Assembly (NCBI GenBank): GCA_964035575.1
Contig: OZ037834.1
Span: forward strand, 465,598 to 529,597
DNA length: 64,000 nucleotides
Source of the DNA: Rhynchopus sp. YZ270_cl-10
Lineage: Eukaryota; Euglenozoa; Diplonemea; Diplonemida; Diplonemidae
Direction of reading: 5' to 3'
Positions within the stretch are counted from its first letter, which is position 1; each line of letters begins with the position of its first letter. Positions 9,601-21,054 of the stretch are shown here, piece after piece. The notes beneath the pieces are model-generated. The model made no database searches. It was not told the DNA's origin and saw nothing but the letters and a program-made list of their open reading frames with translations. The position numbers were made by a program, and so were the translations under genes.

Positions 9601-10979
9601 AGTGGAAAAAAAGTGTCTCAAAATTGACATCTATTTTTTGACCTTTTTGCTGGGTAGGTTTGGGTCGGTCCGACCTGACCCTACTGAGTCGGTTTAAGTC
9701 GGATTGGTAGCCTTGTCCCCTATCATCTCCCCTCTTCCCCTATACAAGGGAAGTCTCGTGACTATGTAACCTACAAAACCACCATTTAAGCACCTCAGTA
9801 TCATACCCCATCTAAGCACCCTCAACCCTCATCCACACAGATTCGCCTCCTTAAACCTGCAAACCTGCAAACCTTCTAACACCTCAGAGGGCAAGGCCCG
9901 CAGACCCTTATTCCAATGGAAGAATTTTTCAAAAATCCTAAAAAACCTTAGTTTTTTAGTCTTTACTATAGAGATGTGCGCCACCCCCACACCCACACAC
10001 ACTACCCACCCACACACACCCTCACCATCCAGAGGGGATTTGACCAAAAAATCGATTTTTTTAAATAAATAGTTGCTCATCCAAAAGTGAATTTTTTGGG
10101 CTTAACGTGTTGTTTGGGGGTATTGAGGCCCAAAAAAAAAAATTTAAGACAGTCCTGTTCAAAAAATGGACTGCCAAATGACATGTGGCATTCGGCCAAA
10201 AATCAGCTTTTTTGGTCATTTTTACCTTGTAAAACATGACACTTGTGGCATGCTTCCCAGCACAGGAAAGTGCATTGAAAAACCTGAAAAAACACCTGTA
10301 ATATGTGTTGGTCAAAAGTGCAAGATTCCTTTGTTAATGAACTTTTTGAGTACCAGTTATACCTGGGGAATATGGTCAGATCACTCTTTTGACCATCTGG
10401 CGTTTACCACAAAAACACCACTTTTTAACAGGCCACTTTTCACCTGAAAAACCAGTTCATGAAGGCACAAGTGAAGTTTTTTTGTACACGTTACCGTGAG
10501 CGGGCGCGCGAAGCGCGCACGCGAACGCCCCGTGGGAAGCGAATAGCGGACCACCTGCCCATTGCGTGAGGTGCTTACAAAAAAAACCACCTGTAATAAA
10601 AGTGTGGTCCTCATCACGTTTCAATGGAAGTGTCACAAGAACGACAGGTTTTTTAGCCCGTCACCAAATTCTCTATACTTCCTATGACTGGACCCAACTC
10701 CCCTCACTATTTTTCCCTAAAAAAACGCAAAAAACGCCCAAAAAATTCTGCCAAAAATATCAAAAATATCAAAAATGCGCATTTTTGCCGTGCATCCTTA
10801 AGGTAACTTAAGCGACTTAAGTTTTTTTTTTTTAAAAAACTTAAGTCACTTAAGTTACACAGCCATGATTTTCCATAGCTTTTTTTTTTTTTTTTTCCAA
10901 AATCCTCAAACCGAATTTTTCGTTTTTTGAAACCGGTAAACCGATATTTTAAACTCCCCTGGTACCGTGGCTTCGCCAG
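9601..10979. other. Unrecognised A/T-rich sequence with one strong hairpin
   Basis: No gene recognised. 9655-9712 repeats the GGGTCGG...AAGTCGGATTGGTAGCCTTG block seen at 3370-3405. 10796-10859 is a long palindrome: GTAACTTAAGCGACTTAAG is mirrored by CTTAAGTCACTTAAGTTAC around a T/A-run centre. 10500-10525 contains a GCGCGCGAAGCGCGC hairpin. Confidence 0.45.
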
Positions 10980-11300
10980 AAGCTTTCGTTTATAGCGAAA
11001 TACGTAAGTAAAATTTACGGAAAGTGTCGTTAATTACGAACGACAGCGCCATTTTATGGCAACATTTTTCAGAAATGTTGCGTACCGTGGCTTCGCCTGG
11101 ACCCTTTGGATGCCATAACCGCCTCTTCTTTTACAGATGCACTGAGGTTACTGATAAGAAGGCTGACACCCACTACGGCTTGTGCTTCACCCTCCCCACC
11201 TGCCTTTCACGATTTTGTGCATCAGAGGTGAGAAAGAGCCTCACCTTCTTGCACTAGCAGGGAGTCGCGCGCGCGAAGCGCGCGCAGCGACCGCTTTTTG
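10980..11300. repeat. Partial copy of the dispersed GTACCGTGGCTTCGCC repeat
   Basis: 11080-11160 (AATGTTGCGTACCGTGGCTTCGCC ... CTGAGGTTACTGATAA, written here in two pieces) matches 24110-24195 in the same orientation, and 35085-35190 inverted. The flank 11260-11305 carries a GCGCGCGAAGCGCGCGC hairpin. Confidence 0.55.
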
Positions 11301-11498
11301 CGGGGGGAAAGCTCGGGACCCTTTTATTATGCACACTGACTATGTCAGTATGGGTGGGAAAAAATTTTTTACCCCCTTTTTTTACCATACATTAGAAGTA
11401 CATTTTTTTGACTTTATTTTGGGGTGGGCCACACCACAGTTAAACTTAAAATTTTTTAAACTTTCAAAAGTTAAACTTTAAATAAAAGGCCAAAAACG

Positions 11499-12045
11499 GT
11501 GGACCTATTATTACGGAATAATAGGTCTACTGTTGGTGCTTCCCGGGGGGTGTGCATTTCACAAATTTTCACAAAATGTGACAAGTTTTCACAAATTTTC
11601 ACAACACGAAAACCGCTACAAAATTGTGAAGGCTGGTGAAAAGTGGTGAAAAATTGTGGAAAAATGTGAAAAGTTGTGAATAGTTGTGAAAAGTTGTGAA
11701 TTGATTTTTTTTTTTTGTGTGCTTTTTTTTTTGGGCGGGGTGGTGGTGACCCACCCATTGAGGGGTACGCTGGGATTCACAAGATAGAACGTGATGTGGT
11801 GTACCTGTGTACCTGTGTACTGTGTGATGTGCGGAAATGACGAGAACTTGTCCATTTCGGCAAATTGACCCCACTACTGGCCGTACGGATTCCGGAAATG
11901 CAAATGCCGGCGTCTAAGAGCTTCACCAACGAGAGAAAAAAGGGTAGTGAAAAGTTGTGAATAGTTGTGAAAAGTTGTGAATTGAATTGAAAATTTGTGA
12001 AATGCATACCCCCCGGGAAGCACCAACTGTAATAATAGGTCTACC
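11499..12045. mobile_element. TIR element with internal GTTGTGAA repeats
   Basis: The left arm GGTGGACCTATTATTAC, then GTTGGTGCTTCCCGGGGGG and GCATTTCACAAATTTTCA, is mirrored at the right end (TGAAAATTTGTGAAATGC ... CCCCCCGGGAAGCACCAAC ... TAATAATAGGTCTACC). The left arm has a 17-bp internal duplication. The interior is built of GTTGTGAA/GTGGTGAA repeats plus, at 11850-11912, a copy of the CCATTTCGGCAAA repeat. No ORF; non-autonomous. Confidence 0.75.
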
Positions 12046-12277
12046 CCCCCTTTACGTACTAAGGTGTACATTTATTGTATGCTCGGTGAGGGTGGACAGG
12101 AGTGTTATTTTGCGTATCAGGCTGCACACAACTTCTATGTGGCGTAGTTAGTGGAAATATTAAGGGTGTGTGATGTACCTGTCGCGCAAGATCATTCCTT
12201 TTTATCCCACCCCCTTGTCTTTGATTCCCGCCACCCCCTCCGCACACTAGTTCATACTCAAGGGCATCTTCCCTTTC

Positions 12278-12568
12278 GTGCCCCGATTAGTGATGTCTTT
12301 ACGTATATATCCCCACTTTTGTTTTCCCCCCGATACACCCCTTGGATTTAATTTTGCTTGCTCGCCTGGCGGTGTGGATCTGATTGAGTTCCGATTCCCC
12401 CAGCACTGCAGGACTTTGACCGCAGTTGACCTGAGCGGTTTGTCTGCACTCTCCAGGATTGAGGATGTTTTTTTATCTTTGTGTAAAGCATTGACGATAG
12501 CAAATCTCAATGGCTTGCGTGCAGGCACCACAATTGGGTCCCACTTCATGTTTCAATGCCCAGACTAG
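12278..12568 (+). pseudogene. BspA-type leucine-rich-repeat gene fragment
   Basis: A 96-codon open frame contains two leucine-rich repeats: LTAVDLSGLSALSRIEDVFL and LCKALTIANLNGL...IGSHFMFQC. The spacing (C-x-x-L, then DLSGL, then IxxxFLxxC) is that of LRR_5/BspA-like surface or cytosolic proteins, common as large families in protists. Only about two repeats are readable and no splice-linked exons are seen on either side. It is best read as a fragment, or as one exon of a gene whose other exons I cannot see. Function unknown. Confidence 0.45.
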
Positions 12569-13435
12569 ACTGTGCGTGGACTGGGCACGTGTAGCTACGT
12601 AGTGTTGTACAGTGTGGATTGTCATTGAGCCTAGTGTATATACTAGGCAGGTGTTAACATTGGGGCAGACTTGACTAAATCGATACAAGGTGGTATCCGC
12701 ACGTGAGATACGCATTAGGAGTTTAGACGGAGAGAACTACACAGTCTAGGTGAGTACGATACCAACGTCCGAAGGTGGCGTCTGCATCGTTGTGAGAAGA
12801 CGAGTTTTACTAGGGAGAGGTTAACGACAGAGTATGTTCAGGACTCAACAGTCGGCTGAAATTGTTTGCGCCAATTAGTCGCTGATACGACAGAAGGCGT
12901 GACGACCACGACGTTTTGTTTTTGTTTCGTTTTCATTTTATCATTGCTTTTCCCACCCACACCCGCATCGGCCCTCCCGAAGTAGGTTACAGACTTAACT
13001 TACAGTAACAAAAAAAAAGTACGCCCCGCCGAATCTCCCACATTTTTTTTTTTTTTAAAATTTTTCTTTGGAACTTTCACAGCTCTTCCCAACTTTCGAA
13101 CTTTTACGAGGAGGTTTTTTTTATAAATTGTTTTCAGTCGGAACTGACACGTATGGAAAACCCACATGTACTTACTTTCCTCATTTTTGGGTGAGCTGTG
13201 TAATCCCTGCCCCAACCGACGAGATCAAAACATGCACGATTTCCCCCCATCACAGTTGAGCGATTCAGCATGCTCAATCAACCAAAAGCTCAAAGAGAAA
13301 TTTGTCCTTACGAGCACAAAAAAGAAACCACACCCATCACCACTACAGAGGTTTGCGGGTTTTCCTCCCCGCCCTATAGCCTCCCCCCTCCCCCACCCCC
13401 CTCCACACACACACATTTATTTCCTCTTTTTTTTT

Positions 13436-13466
13436 CTTTTCTCTTTTTCTTTGCGCCCCTGTGTAG
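13436..13466 (+). promoter_or_regulatory. Likely trans-splice acceptor for the cadherin-like gene
   Basis: A pyrimidine-rich tract (TTCTTTTCTCTTTTTCTTTG, then CGCCCCTGTGTAG) ends in AG directly before the ATG at 13467. In a spliced-leader organism this is the expected addition site, giving almost no native 5' UTR. It also supports this ATG as the start. Confidence 0.55.
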
Positions 13467-16400
13467 ATGGTGTGGCGCGCACTGTTTGCTGTGTGTGTGG
13501 TGCTGGTGTTGCCTCCGGTTGCAGGAGAGGAGGATGAACAGATGGACCTCGAGGTGGTGACGGAGGTGGTCTCCATGGATTCACGCAGTGCAATGGTGTT
13601 GAACCACGTGAACACGCTTCCTGGGGGCGGGACGCCGAATCACAACCCTTTGTTTGATGCAGGACCATCCATCACGGTTGTGGAGGACAGTGGGATTTAC
13701 GGGCCGCGTCCGTGGGCGACGAATATCGTTGATGGGGATGGTCCGCTTGATGCGTTGTTGCGTCCGACAGACAGTGGACGGCAGTCTGTCCGGTTTGTCG
13801 TGGTTGCGCAGCAGGCCTACCTCTTCGATGGGCCTGCAGGGCAGCCGCAGGTCACAAACCAAGGTTTTCTGACGTTCACCCCTGCGCCAGACCAATGTGG
13901 TGTAACATCCGTGACAGTAGAGCTGCGTGACGATGGCAACCCTGCCTGTGTTGACGGAGCCCCTGCAGGAGCACCGCTCTTCGTCTGCCCCGGAGCCTGC
14001 CAACCTGCAGACTGCTCTGTAAGCGTGGAGGTTCAGTTCACCATCACCATTGTCTGCGTTAATGACCCGCCACGCTTCACAGATTTGGGTGACCAGACAA
14101 GCACAGAAGATGCAGGGCTGATCACCGTCAACAACTGGGCCTTCAATGTAAACAAAGGTGCAGGAGACAGCCGTACTGCGATCACCAACTTCGAGCTCGA
14201 GCAGCTGCTCACATTCTCCGTTTCCATTGTGTCTGGTGCAGAGCTTTTCAGTGTGGGGCCACAGATTCTTTGGAACTCGCTTGACCCAACCACAGCGGAC
14301 CTGACCTACCAGACTGCTCCAGGGGCATGCGGTATTGCAGTGATCGCAGTCGGGCTGACAGACAACGGTGGCACTGCGAATGGCGGGTCTGACACTATGG
14401 TACCGGAGCGCACCTTCCAGATCACGATTGAGTGCGACAATGACCCGCCCTCTTTTACCTGCGGCGATGCGGTTGTGATTGACGAAGACTTTGGTCCGTA
14501 CACACAGTCGAACTGGGCCACGCAGATCAGCAAGGGGAACGGCTTCAACGATGGAAACGAGAATGCACAACAACTCTTCTTTGACCTGGAGTTTGCGAAC
14601 CCTGGGGACGCGAACCTGTTTCTGACCCCGCCACGCATTGACCCTGCTACTGGAACACTTCAGTTCGAGGCGAAGGCTGACGCCAACACAGGTGGACGCA
14701 ACGTCGAGCTCTATGTACGTCTCCGCGACGACGGCGGCATGGCGCCACGAGACCGCTCCTGCGACCCGATCTCTGCCTGCTGCAAGCTTCTCATCGTCAT
14801 CAACCCCATCAACGACCCACCCAGCTTCACATGCGGGCCTGACATCATCATCTGCGAGGACCTCATGAACCTCCCCGTCACGCCAACACCACCGATCTAC
14901 ACAGACGGAACGAACTGGGCAAGGAACATCAACATCGGTGCTGTCAACGAGGGGATTGGGTTGGGGCAGGAGGGGCAGCAGCTAGTGTTCACCCTGACGA
15001 ATACGAATCAGGGGATGTTCGTGCGGCAGCCGTCGCTCGATTCGGCAGGGACGCTGACGTTTGAGCTCCAGCCGAATGCAAATGGTGTTGCGGTTGTGAC
15101 TGTAAACAGTGCGGACACAGGGTCGGTTGGGCCGCCGGGGTCGAACCAGGGCCCGACCTGCCAGTTCACGATCACAGTGCTGCCGGTCTCGGATGCACCA
15201 ACGTTCACACTCCCTGCAACACAGCCGCTGATTGTGCACGAGGATGACCCACCCTCCCTGACGGACTTCCCCACCTTCATGACGAACATCAACCGTGGGC
15301 CCCTTGATGAGGCTGGCCAGGTCATCTCTCTGAGTGTTGAGAACAGCAACACGGCGCTGTTCACGGTGCAGCCACGGTTGGAGATGATTTCGACGAACAC
15401 AGCGAGGCTTGCGTTTGAGCTGGCACCGGATATGTGCGGGCAGGCGATCCTGCATATTACGGTTGCAGATGATGGGGACATACAACAGTGCAACGGCAAA
15501 GGACAGTCGACGACGACAGCGAACTACACTATCAAGGTGGAATGCGAGAACGACCCACCATCATTCCACCTGGGGCCTGTGTGCTGTGCGAAGAAGACAA
15601 CCTGCACAGGAGACGTATGCGCCATCATCCTCTGCGAGGACGACGCGGTCAACGGCTACACACAGACCGGGTTCGCAACCAACATTGTCCCTGGTCCCGA
15701 TAAGTTCGACGAGAACGACCAGACCGTCGCCTTCATTGTCAACACCGACAACTCACAGCTCTTCTCCACACCCCCGTCGATATCCCCCTCGGGCACTCTC
15801 ACCTTCACCACCGCTAAAGATATGTACGGCGACGCAACGATGTCCGTCTCGCTTGTCGACAGTGGGGTACCTCCTAGGTCCTCCGAGGTACAACAGTATG
15901 TCATCAATGTGCGCCCCTCTAACGACCCACCGGTGTTCTCGATTCGTGGGGACCTGATTGGGACCAGTGTTCTGGAGTGTGTGGTGCCGTATGAGCCGCG
16001 TGGGTGTTCGTTCCTGTCTAATGCGCCTGGCTGTGCACGCACCTTCCCTAGCTGGATCTACGATGCGGCACCTGGGCCCACGAACGAAGCCTTGCAGGGC
16101 ATGACCTTCAAGGTGGAGGTAGGCAACGCGGCAGATGACCTCTTCACGGTGCTTCCCACCATCGATATGTCCGGGACACTGTCGTTCACTCTCAAGCCCG
16201 GTGCGGTGACGTCGTCGCCCATCACCCTCATCATCACCGCAACAGACGACGGGAACTCCATCCAAGGCGGAGTCATGAACGGTCAGGCAACCTGCCCAGG
16301 TTCGGACACCACCGTGCAGACCCTGCAGTTTGAAATCATGAACGTAAACAACCCACCCTGCTTCACCTGCGGCACCACCAAAGAGGTCTTGGAGGACTCC

Positions 16401-19400
16401 GGGCCAGCAACGTTCCTCTCCGCAGTCACTGATATCATCGCGGGCCCACCCGACGAGAGCACGCAGACACTAACCTTCAACCTTGTACCGGACAAGCCGT
16501 TTCTATTTTCGGATCCACCGAAGATCGACCCCACTTCAGGGTCGCTGACATTCACCCCAGGGCCTGACCAATGTGGGAGCACGGTGGTATCAGTGCAGCT
16601 TGACGATGGCCAACCATCTGACAACCTGGCGACGTGCCAAATGACGATCAACATTGTTCCTGTCAACGACAAGCCCTCATTTACGAATGTCGGGGAGGTG
16701 ACGGTGAATGAGGACGTGGGGCCGACGTGCTCACAGTGGGTCAAGGTTGCGACTGCGGGCCATCTCGAAGACTTCGACCAAGGCACCTGCGCACGCCAGA
16801 CCGTCAGCTACGAGGTCCAGGTCTCCTCCACCACAGAGGACCTCTTCCTCGTCAGCCCCACCATATCCTCCACGGGGGTGCTCTGCTTCCACCCGAACCC
16901 AGACTACTGCGGGACTGCTACCGTCGACGTCGTGATGGTCGACTCTGGCGGCGTGACCCACTCCGGGGTCGACAGGTCTGACAAAGAAACCTTCACCATA
17001 GTGGTCGCCTGCATCAACGACGCACCTTCCTTCAATAAAGGCAATGACCTGGTAGTCTGCGAGGACGGAGGCCCACAGCTTGCCCCGAATTGGTGCACTG
17101 GGCAGATCCCTGGACCACTCATCAACGAAAACTGTGCACCGAAAAACCAAATTCTCACTTTCAATGTGGTGGCATCGCGGCCAGAACTCTTTGTAATACA
17201 ACCGAAGATTGACCGTGATACCTGCAGTCTCTCATTCACCCCCGCTGCGAATGCGAACGGTGTCTCCGATGTGACAATCACACTCTGTGATAATGGTGCC
17301 TCCGTCCCTCCAAACGTCAACTGCGCCGCCCCAGAGGTCTTCACCATCAACATCAAAGCCATCAACGACCAACCCACCTTCCGCAAAGGCGCGGACGTCA
17401 GCGTCCTCGAGGACGTCCCACCACAGTTCCTCCCTGCGTGGGCGAAGGACATCAGCCGGGGCCCAACCTTAGATCCTGGGAGTGAAAATGCCATGACTCT
17501 CGAGTTTATTTTGACAGCGGAGGATCCTTCACTATTTAGTGTCCAACCTGCGGTAAATCCAGCGAATGGGGACTTAACCTTCACTTTGGCACCAAACGCA
17601 AACACAGATACTGGGTCAACCAGGGTGAATATATGTTTGAAGGACAATGGAGGAACGTTCATCACCTCCCGCAACGCTGTAGCATTGCAGAGCAACCCAG
17701 GTACCACCTCCTGCCCCAACGGTGTCGACATCCTCTGCGACGTCTTCCGCATCACCATCAAGCCCTGCAACGACCCTCCTCAATATCTCCAAGCCCCCGA
17801 CGTAACCGTCTCAGAAGACTCCGGTCTCCAAGAACTCAACCATTGGATGCAACAGCTCGCCCCTGGACCAGATGACGAACGGCATCAAATCCTCAAGGTC
17901 GTCCAACTCATAACCCCTGCAGACAAAACACATCTCTTCACAAAGCTGCCTACCCTCGCGCAAGGAGACAACGGAATTCTTTCTTTTACCCCCGCACCCA
18001 ATGCATATGGTAGAGCTACCATTACTATCGTCCTTCAGGATAATGGAGGAACCGATGACAACTGTATCGACACTGCGAGGAAGACATTTGACATTATTAT
18101 TAACAACGTGAACGATGTGCCGACGTTTACTCGAGGCCCTCATGTTGTGGTGAATGAAGATGTGGCACCGTACGCAGCGCCGTGGGCGACGGACATCTCG
18201 CCAGGACCATTCGAGGAAACACAACCCGTGAATTTCATTGTGACTGCCGCGATTCCAGGGTTGTTTAGTGTGCAGCCGGCGATATCGCCGGAGGGGGTGT
18301 TGACGTTTACCCCGGCACCTAACGCGAATGGGTTGACCACTGTTGCCATATCGTTGACAGACACAGAGGCAACCAGCGCAGTAATCCTAGCAACAATCGA
18401 GATTCTCCCTGTCAACGACCCACCTACCTTTGACAAAGGCAACGACGTCAGCGTCATGGAAGACTCCCCACCAACATGCCTCCAGGGCTGGGCAACCCGC
18501 ATCACCCCAGGACCAGACAATGAACAGGGTCAGACCGTACAGTTTGTGCTCACTCCACGTACCCCGGTGCTTTTCATTTCACCTCCGACATTGGATCCTA
18601 CATCCGGGGATCTCTGTTTCACTCTTGCACCGAATGTGAACGGCGACGTCTTGGTTGATATTGTTGCGTCTGACAGTGGGGGTATAGCGAATGGTGGGGT
18701 GAACACTGCATTGCCGATTCAGTTTATGATGCACATTACTCCGGTGAACGACCCACCTTTCTATCTAAAGGGGCCAGACATAACGGTTCTCGAGGATTCA
18801 CCGGACCTAATCTTTGAAGGCTGGGCATCGCAGATGACTGCAGGGCCGTACGAAAGCACGCAAACATATGTGTTTGCGACGTTGAACACAGATATTCAGT
18901 TGTTCTCCGTCCCGCCAAAGGTGTGGGAGAACACAGGGGATCTGGTCTTCACGCTTGCACCGAACCGCAACGGAGAGACCAGGGTGGACCTGGGCATAAG
19001 TGACAACGGTGGCACCGCCAATGGAGGTCTCATGTCTTACACAAACTTCTTCTACATTACAATCCGCCCAGTGAACGACCGTCCACTCTTCACAATCGGA
19101 ACCGATATTCAGGTATTGCAAATCATTTTTTTGAGCATATTGGTGTGGCTGTATAGGGCTAGGGTGTATACCCAGAAGGACCCAAGAAGTACCCAATTTA
19201 CACCTAATTTTTAGGAAAATCACACCACATATCAGATGTAAACCACGAAATGGATGGTAGGACTGGGTCTACCCCGGTACACCCGATCATTTGTACCAAG
19301 GTACACTGTTCACGAGAGGGGGGAAAGACATAACAAAAAACAAGAGCACAGAGCAAAAATATCAAACAAACTTCATTAATAACCCATTCAAACATCTCTC

Positions 19401-21054
19401 CACCACCCAACAGACGAATGAAGTCAAATCCAACACAATCAACACCGTTGTCCGCCCGCAGTGGGCATCTGGGATGTCTCCTGGCCCTGCGGATGAGATA
19501 AACCAAAAGGTATTTCCCTCCTTCCACCCCCCCAACCCTCCATAGACCACATGCCACCCATGGGAGAGGGAGATCTCGTATAATCAAGAAACGTCCCACC
19601 CCTTTCCGCATGAGCCCGACTGAGATGTCGTTTCAGCGCGTTTCAAACTACTCTTTGCTACGTCACAGTCTCTTTTGTTTTTATCATCAGATTCCTTTAA
19701 AATTGACATTTTAAGCGAAGGTACATCTCATCTAAATACACAATAGGCTATATCCCCAATGAAACCCGCACCTGATATATCAACCATACCACATCCACAC
19801 ACATCCACACAAACACAGCTCCAATTCCTCACAACCGTGGACAAGCCTGGGATGTTCGTAAAGCTCCCTGAAGTGTCGATCCCTAATGGTGACCTTACCT
19901 TCGAGGTCGTCCCCGATGTGAACGGTGTTGTTGTGGTTCAGGTTGTGCTCCAGGACGACGGTGGTACTGCCAACGGCGGCATCGACAAGACGGACACAGC
20001 AAGCTTCAAGATCACCATTGTCAGTCTCAACGACGTTCCCTCCTTTGTGCCTGGAGACCGCGTTCTTCGTGTCCCCATCAACAGCGGGCCCTACGAGCTG
20101 CAGTGGGCTACACAGATCACCGCAGGACCTGCTGATGAAAACCAACTGGTTCACTTCTCCCTTAATGTTCTTCGGCCTGATCTTTTTGCAGCAGATGGAC
20201 AACCACAGCTCACACCTGATGGACGTTTGCTTTATACCCCTGCACCAGGTGTTATCGGGAATAGTAGTGTGATTGTGACTGCAGTGGATTCAACAGGGTT
20301 GACATCGTTGCCGCAGGAGTTTATCATCCAGGTCTTCAACCCTGCAGAAACGCCGCTCCCTTCGCGGGCACCAGAGTTGAACTTCTCTGAGGATGACCAA
20401 GGCTTTCCTTGGTGGGCGATTTTGCTGTTGGTGTTGGGGGTGCTGCTTGCACTGTGCGCCTGCGGGGCGTTGGCATGGTGGCTCCGCAAACGCCAGAAGG
20501 AAGAAGAAGAGGCGGAACTGGAAGAAGAAGAGATTCGTCGCCATCAACAGGTTTACGGAGTCGATTCAGACATTAAAGAAGCAGGACCTGCTCCATCTGA
20601 CACAGCGACCACTATCTCTGGGCAAGACGACCCAACCCGCCACCTTGCCGTCAACCCCATGCACACCAACACAATACAAGAAGTAAACCCGATCGACAAC
20701 GCATTTTCAGTGTATTCGTCTAAGGCCCCTTCACTTCGCCAGCAGCAGCCGATGGATTACCCTGCACATCGTGGTCGGTCTGCTATCTCCGCAGGGGACC
20801 ATCAAATGAACGCCAATGGAGGCAATGGAGGTGTTCCTGCCTACTCTGTGCATCATCAAGAGAGCGGCCTGACCGCAGGCCACAATATGTACAACACCAC
20901 CGCCCCAGCCTCCATGGGCTACCCTGAGAGCGATCCTGACGTAATGATTTTCCCTGCGCAAGGCAACCCTGAAGGGATGCACACCACACAACCCCAAGCA
21001 CCAACGATACAAGCCCTCCAGAATAACCCTCTTTATTATGGAGCATTGGGCTGA
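13467..21054 (+). CDS. Large type I membrane protein with about 17 cadherin-like tandem repeats
   Basis: Exons 13467-19112, 19414-19509 and 19819-21054, all phase 0 with GT-AG borders, give 2325 residues. Residues 1-20 (MVWRALFAVCVVLVLPPVAG) form a signal peptide. About 17 repeats of roughly 100-130 residues follow. Each starts near N-D-P-P-x-F and carries an E-D pair, WA-x-x-I-x-x-GP, and a closing LxDNGG segment. This resembles bacterial cadherin-like/tandem-95 (Cadherin_5) domains. The last repeats are carried over the small second exon (WASGMSPGPADEINQK) into exon 3. Residues about 2110-2136 (WWAILLLVLGVLLALCACGA) form the membrane anchor, then a KRQKEEEE stop and a cytosolic tail of about 190 residues. 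Adhesion or surface role inferred. Intron 1 contains a module shared with other genes (19223-19323). Confidence 0.88.
19223..19323 (+). repeat. Intronic module M2 (CAGATGTAAACCACGAAATG ... TACACTGTTCACGAGAGGG)
   Basis: Lies in intron 1 of the cadherin-like gene. The same ordered blocks recur at 32440-32575 and 37477-37605, and partly at 28475-28551. Right-end-only pieces (CACGAGAGGGCTGTTGTATT-like) occur near 39103, 41507, 41871 and 47986. All are intronic or intergenic. Confidence 0.75.
19588..19665 (+). repeat. Module M9, shared with 36908-36975
   Basis: CGTCCCACCC, GCATGAGC and CGACTGAGATG, then TTTCAGC and CGTTT, occur in both places in the same order. This copy lies in intron 2 of the cadherin-like gene, the other upstream of the 37.8-kb gene. 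Confidence 0.65.

Noticed and set aside
11499-12045. Solo LTR
   Set aside because: The ends are inverted rather than direct repeats, and no primer site or polypurine tract is seen; a DNA-type TIR element is the better reading.
16904-17770. Long minus-strand frame opposite the cadherin-like exon
   Set aside because: It mirrors a repetitive GC-rich coding exon; its composition and lack of any family make it a shadow. The same applies to the other antisense frames in 13.5-21 kb.
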